Virus record (IMG/VR): IMGVR_UViG_3300009165_000047
Coordinates: 1 to 21,275 of that record
Source of the DNA: a virus
Strand: one strand, 5' to 3'
Length of the DNA: 21,275 nt
This document shows positions 1 to 9,038 of the stretch, one piece after another. Below the pieces are notes generated by a model. The model worked only from the letters and a program-made list of their open reading frames with translations. It was not told the origin of the DNA and ran no database searches. Each line of letters begins with the position of its first letter. Within the stretch, counting starts at the first letter, position 1. The position numbers were made by a program, and so were the translations under genes.

Positions 1-1004
1 CCATCTTGTTTTGGTATATATGCAACTTGAGTAAACGGAGAGAATATAGAATACTCGCCATCATCAAATCTAAATCTATAACTGAATCTAACAAACTTAT
101 CTTCTAAATAAGTGGGATCACCAACATAATTAGCATCGTAATAAGGGTTTGCGTTAAATGTTATTACCGCATTATCAGCCAATGTTAATGCTACAGATGC
201 CGTAACGGTAAATGTTATATCATTATATGATACTACTTTTGTACCAACTGGTATTCCTGCTCCTGTTAATATTTGTCCAGGAGTTATAAACTCAAGCGCT
301 GGCGCGTCTATTATAAAAGTAATACTAGCTGTAGTTGCTCCATTAACAACAGCTGTTCCTCCTCCTCCTGGCAGGTATATATTTGAAACATCATACATTG
401 TGGTTTCATATTCTCCTTCTACTGAGCTTTCTTTATATAACTCTATTGGTAAGTACGGATTTAATTTCGCTACTGATAACTGCGCTTCAGAAGTATAATA
501 ATCTGGGATAGCTATATTCTGAGGGTTAGCTAGTGATACATTTATTTTTCTAGGTTGATTTCTATTGTCTGTCCAGAATAATAATTTCTCTAATAAGTTT
601 ACCCCTGTTATTCTATTTGTAGTTGAGAAGTTTAAGAATGCTCCCTCTACTAATCTTACAACATCGCCTGTTAAAGTATTTAATACATAAATAAAATTCT
701 CGGCCGCTGGATTATAAACCATTGGCCCAGTAGGATTGGTGTAATTAGTTAAAAAAAAGTATATATTATTACTGTTTTCATCGCAATAATAACCTATACT
801 TTCTAAGTCTTCTACTTCTGTTAACTCTCTAAAACTAATAACTAATTCATTTCCTAATACATTTTGCAATGTTCCTACATTGGCTCCTTCTGAACGGCTT
901 ATTTGCATATTTAATGCAGTTCTATATTGACCATTAGGCAACAACCTATCATCAATATCCTGGTTCATTTTAGCCTGTAGAAAATTATTTTTTATTTCCG
1001 CCAT
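1..1004 (-). CDS. Large tail (muzzle-like) structural protein, N-terminal part
   Basis: The open frame starts at the ATG whose first base is 1004 and runs off the left edge with no stop, giving about 334 residues of a longer protein. It begins MAEIKNNFLQAKMNQDIDDR and later contains LFWTDNRNQPRKINVS and a GEYSIFSPFTQ segment near the edge. I recognise this opening from large tail proteins of environmental Bacteroidota crAss-like phages, where the gene follows the ring/connector genes and is thought to form the distal tail nozzle or muzzle. The 'TDNRNQPRKI' type segment resembles a beta-propeller-like strand pattern. The start lies 6 bases after the stop of the 401-aa connector gene, so the two are probably co-translated. 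The full length and C-terminal domains cannot be seen here. The family assignment is by memory; the structural role is inferred from gene order. Confidence 0.75.
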   Translation of the reverse strand, partial: MAEIKNNFLQAKMNQDIDDRLLPNGQYRTALNMQISRSEGANVGTLQNVLGNELVISFRELTEVEDLESIGYYCDENSNNIYFFLTNYTNPTGPMVYNPAAENFIYVLNTLTGDVVRLVEGAFLNFSTTNRITGVNLLEKLLFWTDNRNQPRKINVSLANPQNIAIPDYYTSEAQLSVAKLNPYLPIELYKESSVEGEYETTMYDVSNIYLPGGGGTAVVNGATTASITFIIDAPALEFITPGQILTGAGIPVGTKVVSYNDITFTVTASVALTLADNAVITFNANPYYDANYVGDPTYLEDKFVRFSYRFRFDDGEYSIFSPFTQVAYIPKQD

Positions 1005-1010
1005 TATATT

Positions 1011-2216
1011 TTAGTGTTTAATCCATTTAGATTTGCCTCTCATTACTTGAGTAATCTCTTCTATTTTTATATTTGATAAACGTATCTTAGCGTTTCTTAG
1101 CTTAGACCATTTTTCTTTATTTAATCTTTGTACCAAATACTCTGGGTAATTTGATCGAGTTGAAATAACAGCATGAGATATATAAGCATACATTGCATCT
1201 TCAGCCATTTTAGGTAATCTAGCATCTCCGTCATAAGCTAAGTTGTCTGATATATATTCTAATATAATTAGCTTATCAACCAAGTCACTAGAGAAAGACA
1301 TTTTACCTTCCCTATTGTTTATAGTAAACCAGCCATTCCTTTGTGCATATTGTGGATCTAGACCGTATCTTTCTCCTAATCCGTAAGTTCCTTCGTTGTA
1401 TAATGTATTGTTAAAGTCTGGGCTGCTATTACTATCGTATATTAAACTGTCTTTTGCTTTTCTCCATCTTTCTTCTATAATCGATGTACCTTCAATATTT
1501 TCATTAAAGTTGTCTTGCATTTCAACTCCAGCAGCATCCTGTATTGGCATTTCACCAGGATTGATTGTTAAGTTGTTTGCTGGATATATAGGATGTTTAA
1601 CGCCTTGTTTATCTACCCAGGATACTTTAACATAGTTAACGTAGTCTTGAGGCAACACAACACTTAATGAATGCGGCACTGTTAGTTCTTGAGACTTCTC
1701 GCTTCTAAGAGTATCGTAACTAAATTCTTGTAATCCACGTTTAGCATGGAACAACAAATCTGTTTTCTTTATACTTGGTATTAATTTTCCGGCGCCAACA
1801 TAAGCAACATAGAAATTATTAACAACGTCGTTCAAAGATATATATGAGTAATCGCCATAGTTTTGTTCAACAACAGTTCCATAAGCATCTCTATCGCCAT
1901 AAAGGCCTCCATCTATTTTCTTTAATTGAACAACAATTATACCAGAAACTGGAACTGGTTCAAATGTAATAGTATTACCAATTACACTATAGTATCCAAT
2001 GTACTCATCATAAGTTCCTGGAAAACCACTTGGACTTAGATATAATTTAAAATTGTTTAAAGCGTATTCGGTAATACTTGGATCGGAATTACCAAACACT
2101 AAATCTGTATTAAATGTAACAGTATAACTACTTGCTTCAGTTAAAACAAAACTTTGAGCACCTTCGTAATATTGTCTATTTGTTTCGGTAATTAAACCTC
2201 CATTTGGGATTGCCAT
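1011..2216 (-). CDS. Head-tail connector / ring (tail stabilisation) protein, 401 aa
   Basis: I read this as a crAss-like ring protein of the podoviral connector that sits between the portal and the distal tail. The core begins near residue 120 (GDYSYISLNDVVNNFYVAYV) and includes DLLFHAKRGLQEFSYDTL and VVLPQDYVNYVKVSWVD, motifs I associate with the tail stabilisation (P22 gp4-like) protein of this phage group. The first ~115 residues form a separate beta-rich N-terminal region (AIPNGGLITETNRQYYEGAQ) with many aromatic and Thr/Val residues. The C-terminus is basic (MRGKSKWIKH). The ATG at 2216 lies just after the stop of the 254-aa gene at 2224, so the pair is translationally linked. Identity as a connector protein is fairly secure from order and motifs; the exact ring it forms is not determinable. 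Confidence 0.75.
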   Translation of the reverse strand: MAIPNGGLITETNRQYYEGAQSFVLTEASSYTVTFNTDLVFGNSDPSITEYALNNFKLYLSPSGFPGTYDEYIGYYSVIGNTITFEPVPVSGIIVVQLKKIDGGLYGDRDAYGTVVEQNYGDYSYISLNDVVNNFYVAYVGAGKLIPSIKKTDLLFHAKRGLQEFSYDTLRSEKSQELTVPHSLSVVLPQDYVNYVKVSWVDKQGVKHPIYPANNLTINPGEMPIQDAAGVEMQDNFNENIEGTSIIEERWRKAKDSLIYDSNSSPDFNNTLYNEGTYGLGERYGLDPQYAQRNGWFTINNREGKMSFSSDLVDKLIILEYISDNLAYDGDARLPKMAEDAMYAYISHAVISTRSNYPEYLVQRLNKEKWSKLRNAKIRLSNIKIEEITQVMRGKSKWIKH

Positions 2217-2223
2217 GTTCTAT

Positions 2224-2988
2224 TTAGCTTTTTGAATTAATATCTTCTGCTTGTGCTTGTTGTGATGCTACTTGAATTATAGTTGGGTCGTTTATAACTA
2301 TACCAGCATATAATAATATTTTTGTTATAACTAATGTTTGTTCTGATCCATTCAATTCAAAGTCTCTTGAGCCAGTAGGTTCATCTACTACATCATAAGG
2401 AACATCATTGTATACATATTGCCCAAGACCTCCAACAGTAAAACCCCATATTGGATCTTTTGGCTTTCTAACGTAGTTAACAGCGATGTTACTAGTTATA
2501 CTCGTAGGAGCAACAAATAGTTTATTGTTTTCGTATAAATAAGTTGGGTATGTTTTTGTCGATGCTGTTAAAGGAGAATTTTGTATATAATAAAACTCAC
2601 TACGTTGTAGCCTTTCAAGTTCTATCTGGCTATTAAAGTCATTTGTATATACCACCGATCCAAGCCTATAGAAGCTAACTGGATCCGCATAAGCATCAAC
2701 TGTAGGTAATAAAAAATATTTTAAAGCACCACTGACTGTATAAGTAGTATTGCCAAAAGTTTTAAATACCTCTATTTTTTCATCAATATTGGCAACACGG
2801 TCAGCATAATCAAAATCAGTTTGTGCTACTCTTAATTGTTGATTTAGATCATCAAAATACTTTTCGAATATTTCTAATTGAACTTGGGTTGCGATACTAT
2901 TGAACTCTTGTGGTGTCATATAACCACGTTGCTCTTTATTAAGTATTAATAAAACTGTTTTATAAACTGTATTTACATTTATTGCCAT
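2224..2988 (-). CDS. Head-tail connector / ring protein, 254 aa
   Basis: The protein starts MAINVNTVYKTVLLILNKEQ and continues with RGYMTPQEFNSIATQVQLEIFEKYFDDL, an opening I recognise from a highly conserved structural protein of crAss-like Bacteroidota phages that lies immediately before the gp4-like ring protein. The N-terminal ~55 residues look helical and amphipathic, followed by beta-rich sequence (YVRKPKDPIWGFTVGGLGQY) and a helical C-terminus (IIQVASQQAQAEDIN). This layout suits a ring component of the portal-tail junction. It is separated from the upstream gene by a 76-base gap holding a long hairpin, and from the next gene by only 7 bases. The virion role is inferred from conserved position; I see no enzymatic motif. 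Confidence 0.7.
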   Translation of the reverse strand: MAINVNTVYKTVLLILNKEQRGYMTPQEFNSIATQVQLEIFEKYFDDLNQQLRVAQTDFDYADRVANIDEKIEVFKTFGNTTYTVSGALKYFLLPTVDAYADPVSFYRLGSVVYTNDFNSQIELERLQRSEFYYIQNSPLTASTKTYPTYLYENNKLFVAPTSITSNIAVNYVRKPKDPIWGFTVGGLGQYVYNDVPYDVVDEPTGSRDFELNGSEQTLVITKILLYAGIVINDPTIIQVASQQAQAEDINSKS

Positions 2989-3003
2989 CTTGTATCTTTA
3001 TTA

Positions 3004-3054
3004 TAATATTTAGGCAGTTACTGTACTCTATGTACAATAACTACCTATATATTA
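3004..3054 (-). terminator. Long stem-loop between the 254-aa genes (terminator or processing hairpin)
   Basis: Arms 3011-3026 and 3032-3047 pair around the 5-base loop 3027-3031. Read as minus-strand RNA, all 16 positions pair, including two G.U wobbles. As plus-strand RNA the same two positions would be A-C mismatches, so the structure favours the transcribed strand. Beyond one mismatch the stem continues for six more A-T pairs (3004-3009 with 3049-3054). No run of U follows on the minus strand, so this is not a classical intrinsic terminator; it could be a bidirectional pause, an RNase processing site or an mRNA-stabilising element between two structural genes. Confidence 0.6.
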
Positions 3055-3064
3055 GTATTACGTA

Positions 3065-3829
3065 TTATTGAAATTTTTTCTCAATAGATTGGTATATTTC
3101 TATACCTTCATCTGTCTTGAAAAATGAAGCCATTGCTGAGTATGGATTTTCATCAAATGGAACTGTCATTAATTTTTTGCCATTAGAAGCCCATTTAAAA
3201 TCACGTTGATCTTGTGATAATTTTATAATGTTTGCTTCACAAGCTTTGATAGCAAAATTACGAAGTTGTATGTTTTCGTCATTAGCCAAATCTAAGAACA
3301 ATTCTGGATTGTTTCTAGCGTATAATAGTAAATCTCTTTTTATCTCCTTAGAAGTCATCTTTGATACCTTAGATCCAAGTTCAACTCTTAAAACCGCTTC
3401 TGCTTGATCAACGTCCATCGCCATTGCAGCTGTCATTGCTTCTACTTGTAATTCTAAAGTGTCTAATTCATTTACCGCTACAACAGCAGCGTCAAATTCT
3501 CGATACTTTTTATTTAGCATCGGGTGATAAATAGATAATAATTTTTGTAAGTTTTGTTTTTCTTTTGAAACGGTTAATACTCCATTTCTAAACATGATAT
3601 GCCCAAGAGTAGCTTCTCCCTTTTGTTCTTCAACAAATGGACTATTCTGATTTGTTGCATACCTTAATTCTTTTTGATCTTTAGTTTCCTCATCAAACCA
3701 TAATAGAGGAAATCTTCTAGAGTGTCTGGAAGAGATTGTATATGTTAATGGACTATGTGATCCATTTAAGATATAAGTTCTATCTTTTACTTCCCAATTT
3801 TCTAAATGCGTATTTTTTGTTTTTGACAT
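3065..3829 (-). CDS. Conserved crAss-like phage protein next to capsid gene, 254 aa
   Basis: I do not know the function. The N-terminus (KNTHLENWEVKDRTYILNGS) and the following ISSRHSRRFPLLWFDEE and ELRYATNQNSPFVEEQ segments resemble a protein that I recall lying just downstream of the capsid gene in many marine Bacteroidota phages. The first ~100 residues look beta-rich and compact. Residues ~110-200 are helical, with Ala/Met/Glu-rich sequence (LQVEAMTAAMAMDVDQAEAV) that could form a coiled coil. There is no signal peptide, membrane segment or catalytic motif. It lies between a terminator after the capsid gene and a long hairpin, so it may have its own expression level. A minor virion or assembly protein is the likeliest role, by position only. 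Confidence 0.6.
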   Translation of the reverse strand: MSKTKNTHLENWEVKDRTYILNGSHSPLTYTISSRHSRRFPLLWFDEETKDQKELRYATNQNSPFVEEQKGEATLGHIMFRNGVLTVSKEKQNLQKLLSIYHPMLNKKYREFDAAVVAVNELDTLELQVEAMTAAMAMDVDQAEAVLRVELGSKVSKMTSKEIKRDLLLYARNNPELFLDLANDENIQLRNFAIKACEANIIKLSQDQRDFKWASNGKKLMTVPFDENPYSAMASFFKTDEGIEIYQSIEKKFQ

Positions 3830-3861
3830 GATATAATATAATTAATTAATTTTTAAAAGGT

Positions 3862-3893
3862 AAAAATTACCCCCGTAGTTTCAACAGGGGTAA
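3862..3893 (-). terminator. Intrinsic terminator after the major capsid gene
   Basis: Arms 3867-3873 and 3887-3893 form a perfect 7-bp GC-containing stem (TTACCCC / GGGGTAA) around a 13-base loop. On the minus strand the stem is followed directly by a run of five T (complement of 3862-3866), the layout of a rho-independent terminator for leftward transcription. It lies 22 bases past the capsid stop. A partial terminator here would make capsid mRNA more abundant than the connector genes beyond it. Confidence 0.75.
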
Positions 3894-3914
3894 GATTTAC
3901 AATACTTGTGTAGA

Positions 3915-5387
3915 TTATACTACTGAAGTGAATAACACGAAGTTATTAGCTCCTTGAACACATAAACATCTTTCAGACAAGAAGTTTACCTCCATTGCAT
4001 CAAGATCAGATGTATATGCTCCACCAACAGATCCAAGTACCCATGATTTCATTCTTCTGTCATCAGCTTGTGAAGCTCTATAACGTACGTGTAAGAATGG
4101 TCTACGGATATTTGTTCCTAAAATTTGATCGTAAACTGTAGAAGTTCCAGCAGGAACAAGTACACCATCAATACCAGAATTTGCAACAGCTCCACGAGTA
4201 GATGCATCGTTTAAGTATTTCCAGTCAGTTTTGTAGAAATCGTAAGAACCTCTTCTGAATCCAGAGAATCCTAAGTTCAAAGCCATTTCTTCAGAGTTTT
4301 CAAACAAACCGTAAGCAACCCCACCAGCGGCTCCAGAAGATAATGCAGCAAGCATATCATCAAAGTCAAGAGATGTTTGACGGTTTAAGAATAACATATT
4401 TTCTTCGATAGCTCCTTGAGTATCTAAGTTTTTCAAGATTGAATCAAATTCAACTAATCCAGAAGCAGCAGAGAAGTTATTCAATACATTACCTCTATCT
4501 TGAACAGCAGCAAAGAAACCTTCAGTTCCTTTTTTACCAGCTGTTAAAGCAGCAGATCCAGCAGCAGCTAATTCACCCTCAACAACAGACATTTCAAGAT
4601 AATCTTCAAAACGTAATCTTGTTTCAGATTCTGCTTTTAAGTACCACATGTACCCGTCAGCTCCATCTTCAGTAGCAATTTCAACCCATCCAATCTGAGC
4701 AGTGTCAGATCCATTAACTACATATTTATTACGGATAATAATAGGAGAGTTAGAGAATTGAGTGAATGTAGGTGTAATGCTAGTATAATCATCATTTACT
4801 AAAGTAGAACCTTTAGCATATTCAGAACCGTAAACGAAGATTTTTAAATCATCCATTCCGTCTGTAAATCCAGCAGCAGCTAATGTAGCAGCAGTATATG
4901 GAGCAACAGTTAAAGCACCATTTGCAGCATCAGAAGAAGTATCATTAGCTCCAGAAAGAGTAACAATAGCTTTTACTTCTAATCCTGTAGCAGGGTTCAT
5001 AATAACAATAGTTTGATTTTTAGAAATAACGTTAGCAACATACGCATCAGCAGTAGCAGGAGTTAAATCAGATTCGATCAATAAAGTATTACCAGCAGCA
5101 CTAACTACATTTACTCCTGTGTAAGCAACGTGTAATCTATTTTGTTCTGACCAGATAACTTGATCAGAAGCCATTGGCATTTCAGCTCCAACCATACGTA
5201 AGAATCCAGAAAGAGTTCTGTTTCCGTAACGCTCTACTTCTTGTTCGTAGATTTCAGGTAAATATTGTTGAGCAAAAGATACAAAATCCGCGTTAGTAGG
5301 ATCTGTAAAGTTTAAGTAGTTCGTGTCTAGAGCTTGTTGCTTCTGAGACGGTTTAATCGAACCGAAAGTAGGCGTAACATTTGCCAT
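3915..5387 (-). CDS. Major capsid protein (crAss-like, HK97-fold expected), 490 aa
   Basis: This is the shell-forming capsid protein. Its length (490 aa) and N-terminus (MANVTPTFGSIKPSQKQQAL) followed by FAQQYLPEIYEQEVERYGNR and LSGFLRMVGAEMPMASDQVIW match what I remember of crAss-like capsid proteins. Residues ~95-200 are rich in Ala, Thr, Val and Asp and look like an inserted beta domain or long loop. The C-terminal half contains MLFLNRQTSLDFDDMLAAL and DDRRMKSWVLGSVGGAYTSD, and ends in SERCLCVQGANNFVLFTSVV. No separate prohead protease is visible in the window. It follows the scaffold-like gene by 12 bases and is followed by an intrinsic terminator, which fits very high expression. HK97 fold is known for the family, not visible directly. 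Confidence 0.88.
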   Translation of the reverse strand: MANVTPTFGSIKPSQKQQALDTNYLNFTDPTNADFVSFAQQYLPEIYEQEVERYGNRTLSGFLRMVGAEMPMASDQVIWSEQNRLHVAYTGVNVVSAAGNTLLIESDLTPATADAYVANVISKNQTIVIMNPATGLEVKAIVTLSGANDTSSDAANGALTVAPYTAATLAAAGFTDGMDDLKIFVYGSEYAKGSTLVNDDYTSITPTFTQFSNSPIIIRNKYVVNGSDTAQIGWVEIATEDGADGYMWYLKAESETRLRFEDYLEMSVVEGELAAAGSAALTAGKKGTEGFFAAVQDRGNVLNNFSAASGLVEFDSILKNLDTQGAIEENMLFLNRQTSLDFDDMLAALSSGAAGGVAYGLFENSEEMALNLGFSGFRRGSYDFYKTDWKYLNDASTRGAVANSGIDGVLVPAGTSTVYDQILGTNIRRPFLHVRYRASQADDRRMKSWVLGSVGGAYTSDLDAMEVNFLSERCLCVQGANNFVLFTSVV

Positions 5388-5399
5388 AATTTTTTAATT

Positions 5400-6596
5400 T
5401 TAATTGTTAAATTTGTTTTTGATTTTCAATTTTGTAGAATCAACACCGTTTATTGCTTTCACTTTAAAACCATTAACAAAGATTTCTCCAGTAGACGTTT
5501 GTCTAGGAGCAGTCTGAAAGTTATTTGATTTTGCAGTAATCTCTTTAATAGCGTCTGCTTTACCTTGCTCATAAAAATGGCCCGCTAAAGTATCTACGTT
5601 TTCAGCAGCATACATCGCCTTATGATAACCTTTCAAATCTGTTACTTCACCTTTTTCATTCAAGAACTTCTTGACTAAGTTTGTAATATTTGATTGTTTA
5701 TCCGCTACAACATCTGCATTCTGAACGCCATATCTAAAATTCTTTTCTCCCACTTTAAAATCAAAACCTTTGAAATCTTGAGAGAAGAAACTTTTTGTGT
5801 CATCCTTAAATTTTGAATGTTGAGTTTCAACTGTTTGCTGGTCTGCTTGGTATCTATTGAAAAAGTCCATAGCCTTTTGTTGATCTTTATTCACTGTTGG
5901 TCGTAACTTTACTTCCTCATAGTATTTAGATTTAAGATCTTCTAAAAAGCCTTTAGCTTTTGCAACTTCTTCCTTAAATGCGAGTTTCTTTTTTCTAATG
6001 TCTCGCTCATCATCTTCGTCTTCGTCATAACTAAATTTATCCTCCATTAAGAACTCAATCTCTTCGGCATCCAAATGTGGTCGTGATTTTTTATAATATT
6101 CTTTTAATAATGTTTGGTTATTAACCGTAGAATAATCAGCATTTAATCTAACATAGTCTTCTACCGTTCCACCTGTATCTTCCATAAATGAAATCAACTT
6201 TTCTACATTTTCTGGTAATTGTCTACCTGTTGCTTGAGCATCTTCAATAGCTTGCTCTACTTCAGTTGTTAAAGCTTGAGACGCATTAGCAACTTCTTCA
6301 TCAGTTACTTCTTGCATTACTCCAGCATTAACTACAATTACTTCTTCTTGGCTTTCATTGTTTTGGGTAATGATTGCGGGTTTGGCGTTTCCTTCATCCA
6401 CTTTCGGCAATCCCATTTGGGACTCTTGGCTGCCCAACACGCTTTCATCTGTGATTTGCTTTTGAACGGCATCTTCTTCTAGTTTTTTATTTGTTAAATC
6501 TACTTTTGAAATAACCGCTGGTTTGTTTAGTTTTTTCATTGGAGTTCTTTTCTTTTGAAGTTTAAAGGCTCCTTCTTGTTGTACTTCTTGTGACAT
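5400..6596 (-). CDS. Putative capsid scaffolding protein, 398 aa
   Basis: The protein is strongly charged and Glu/Gln/Lys-rich with almost no aromatic clusters before residue ~150, then helical, coiled-coil-like segments such as KKKLAFKEEVAKAKGFLEDL and a very acidic patch (DEDEDDERDI) near residue 190. The C-terminus (NGFKVKAINGVDSTKLKIKN) is basic and compact, a common layout for scaffolds whose C-terminal tail binds the capsid protein. It lies exactly where tailed phages place the scaffold, between portal and major capsid protein. I see no serine-protease triad, so I do not call it a protease. No signal or membrane segment is present. The role rests on position and composition. Confidence 0.65.
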   Translation of the reverse strand: MSQEVQQEGAFKLQKKRTPMKKLNKPAVISKVDLTNKKLEEDAVQKQITDESVLGSQESQMGLPKVDEGNAKPAIITQNNESQEEVIVVNAGVMQEVTDEEVANASQALTTEVEQAIEDAQATGRQLPENVEKLISFMEDTGGTVEDYVRLNADYSTVNNQTLLKEYYKKSRPHLDAEEIEFLMEDKFSYDEDEDDERDIRKKKLAFKEEVAKAKGFLEDLKSKYYEEVKLRPTVNKDQQKAMDFFNRYQADQQTVETQHSKFKDDTKSFFSQDFKGFDFKVGEKNFRYGVQNADVVADKQSNITNLVKKFLNEKGEVTDLKGYHKAMYAAENVDTLAGHFYEQGKADAIKEITAKSNNFQTAPRQTSTGEIFVNGFKVKAINGVDSTKLKIKNKFNN

Positions 6597-6632
6597 AATA
6601 TAATAATATAAAATTGGTTAATAATGTATTTT

Positions 6633-9035
6633 TTACATAAACCCTAACCCTAATTCTTCAAGTCCTTGATTCTCAAAGTCTTTAGGTGTAGAATTATTTT
6701 TTCTTTGATCTATTAATTCTGATTGTTGTGTGGCTTGTATCTTTGTTCTTTGATCTTTTCTATCTTCTGCTTGGTTTTGTTTTTGCTGTGCAACTTGTAA
6801 TTGAGTCTGGGCTAACTGTAAGTCATAACCAAATTGTTCTGCCATTAATTGTTTCTTAATTAATAACTCTTGTTGCATTCTTTGTATTTCAAACTGAGAT
6901 TTAGATTGTAATACTTGTATCTCTGTTTGCGCTAATGCTTGTTGCTTTTGAACTTCTGCTAATGCCGCTGCTTCTGACGCTTGAGCATTTGCTTGGGCTT
7001 GCGCTTGTATATTTGCTTGTTGATTTGCTTGATCTCTTTCAGCTTTCTTTTTACGTTTAAACTTTAAAGATTGATTAGCTAAATCTATATTTGTTATTTG
7101 TCTTAAATCTATTACATCTTCTAAGTCGATGCTTCCTGTTTGTAAAGCTACTTGTACGTTTTGTTCAAACTTAGCTTTATCTTCTTCTTCAGGTTCCATT
7201 TCTAAATAGATGCCAAAATCATGTAGGTTTAAAGTTTCTATTTCTTTTAATGTTTCAACATTGAATAAAGATATACTTTCTATTAATGATTGTCTTGTTA
7301 ACGGGAAGTCTAATGAATCTGCAACGCGTAAAGATACATTCTCGCAAGTTTTCAATGTTAAATACAAACTAGCATCCTTAATATGTCTTGTAGCGGTATT
7401 TGAATTTGCTGCTGCCATTTTTTGTAATCCTACTAAAGCATCGACATCTGGTGAACTACCGTCTCTTGCTTCATTCAATCCAGTTACATCCCGGATCATT
7501 TGTAAGTAATATTGATATGTTCCAATAAGCGCTTGTATCTTAGCGTTACCATTAGACGTTTGTAATTCTTGAATCGGCACTTTGCCCGGATTCATTCCGC
7601 CATCTTGGGATTGAGATCTACCAACTATACTACCAGTTTGGAAATACATATTTAATGCTTCAGCAGCATTGTAATTTGTTCCATTCCCTAAATCAACTTC
7701 TGCTAATCCATCAACATCTACGAATACTCCATCTGGAACCATTCTAGATAATACTTGTTGTAACTTTAAATGTGTTAACTGAATCATATCAGCAAACGTG
7801 GTTGCTCTACTTACTAATGATTCAATTTTACCTTTGTACATTCTTGGTGCACAAATATTATAATTCATTTCAACTTTTGTAGTATCAGCAAATGGTCTAG
7901 TCATATTCTCAGCTAATTTCCAATCTAGCATTTTTTCAAATCCTAATATCTTTGCCCCTGAATATAAAACCTCTATACTTCTTGATACTCTATTAAAGTT
8001 ATCATTCTCTGGTGGATTAAAGCTATCGTCTTTTTCTAATGCTTTCTCTAGTCCAGTTTCTGTTTTCTTTATTTTAAATACTTGGTTTGAATATGTTTTG
8101 TATTCAAAGTATAATACTTGTACGGTATTATCATTAGTATCTTGACCATAATAATTACGAACATAGTTTGAATCTCCTGGATATTTTTCAATCTCTTTTA
8201 AATCTTTATCAGATAAATAAGGAAATTGCTTTTTAAGTTCTTCTAAACTAATTGATTTTACTTCTCCAACATAATATATGTCTTCGAAGTTAGGATCTTC
8301 TGTGTATGAATAAACTAGGTTAGCTGGGTCTACATAATCAATTACAACTCCGTTTGCTGGGTTCCAAGATGTTTTTGTAGCGCCAATACCAATAACTGTT
8401 AAATCGTAATTTACTCTTTTATTAGTTAATGTATATTTGTTTCTATCTAGTATTTGATTTATAACTTCTTCTTCTGCTATTTCAATTGATGGTTTATAAT
8501 CTAATTGTAATCGCATCTCTAATTCCTCTTTTGATTGAGGTAATGAATTAGGATCTGTTGTATTATATAAGTTAGCTCCTAGTTTCGCTTGTATCTCATC
8601 AAGCAATTCTTTAGCCATCATATCTCTAATTATGTTTTCCGCATATTTAGTCTTTGCTTTTGTCGATGCTGGATCCTGAGCGAATGCTTTTATCTTATAT
8701 AGTTTGCTTGATATACCATTAACAACAATATCCACAAACTTAGGTAATATTGGAACCGGTTTCCAGTCTAAATTAAGATATGACAAATCACCGTTTATAG
8801 ATAATTCATCTTTATATTTCTGCACTGACTGTTCTCCTCTAGCATAGAGTCTTAGTCTGTGGAAGTTTTGCCAGTTAGATCCAAATCTATTACCAGCTCC
8901 TCCTCCAACTCTATCGCCTCTAAACCATTCGTTCTCTATAGCTCTACCAACCGCATAGCCATATTCAATTGTTTGTTTTTCTGAATCAGGTACTACCTGG
9001 CTTGGGAAAGAACTATTACTATTAGTATAAATCAT
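6633..9035 (-). CDS. Portal protein (crAss-like), 800 aa
   Basis: This is the dodecameric portal through which DNA enters the capsid and to which TerL docks. Recognition rests on RLRLYARGEQSVQKYKDELS and INGDLSYLNLDWKPVPILPK followed by FVDIVVNGISSKLYKI near residues 60-120, which I strongly associate with crAss-like portals, and on the length near 800 aa. The middle contains LSRMVPDGVFVDVDGLAEVD and the helical region around IRDVTGLNEARDGSSP. The last ~150 residues are unusually Gln/Ala-rich (QANIQAQAQANAQASEAAAL onward), predicting a long helical barrel or coiled coil. TerL ends 4 bases before its start, and the scaffold follows, the standard packaging-capsid order. Confidence 0.9.
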   Translation of the reverse strand: MIYTNSNSSFPSQVVPDSEKQTIEYGYAVGRAIENEWFRGDRVGGGAGNRFGSNWQNFHRLRLYARGEQSVQKYKDELSINGDLSYLNLDWKPVPILPKFVDIVVNGISSKLYKIKAFAQDPASTKAKTKYAENIIRDMMAKELLDEIQAKLGANLYNTTDPNSLPQSKEELEMRLQLDYKPSIEIAEEEVINQILDRNKYTLTNKRVNYDLTVIGIGATKTSWNPANGVVIDYVDPANLVYSYTEDPNFEDIYYVGEVKSISLEELKKQFPYLSDKDLKEIEKYPGDSNYVRNYYGQDTNDNTVQVLYFEYKTYSNQVFKIKKTETGLEKALEKDDSFNPPENDNFNRVSRSIEVLYSGAKILGFEKMLDWKLAENMTRPFADTTKVEMNYNICAPRMYKGKIESLVSRATTFADMIQLTHLKLQQVLSRMVPDGVFVDVDGLAEVDLGNGTNYNAAEALNMYFQTGSIVGRSQSQDGGMNPGKVPIQELQTSNGNAKIQALIGTYQYYLQMIRDVTGLNEARDGSSPDVDALVGLQKMAAANSNTATRHIKDASLYLTLKTCENVSLRVADSLDFPLTRQSLIESISLFNVETLKEIETLNLHDFGIYLEMEPEEEDKAKFEQNVQVALQTGSIDLEDVIDLRQITNIDLANQSLKFKRKKKAERDQANQQANIQAQAQANAQASEAAALAEVQKQQALAQTEIQVLQSKSQFEIQRMQQELLIKKQLMAEQFGYDLQLAQTQLQVAQQKQNQAEDRKDQRTKIQATQQSELIDQRKNNSTPKDFENQGLEELGLGFM

Positions 9036-9038
9036 CTA

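Noticed and set aside
4439-4675. Plus-strand Gln-rich frame opposite the capsid gene
   Set aside because: Its Gln/Leu composition is the antisense reading of the Ala/Ser/Glu-rich capsid sequence; no leader or domain supports it. The same holds for the other plus-strand frames, including those at 1396-1635, 7210-7509, 10833-11075 and 20011-20301.
5400-6596. Prohead protease assignment for the scaffold-like gene
   Set aside because: No Ser/His catalytic pattern is visible and the composition is that of a scaffold.
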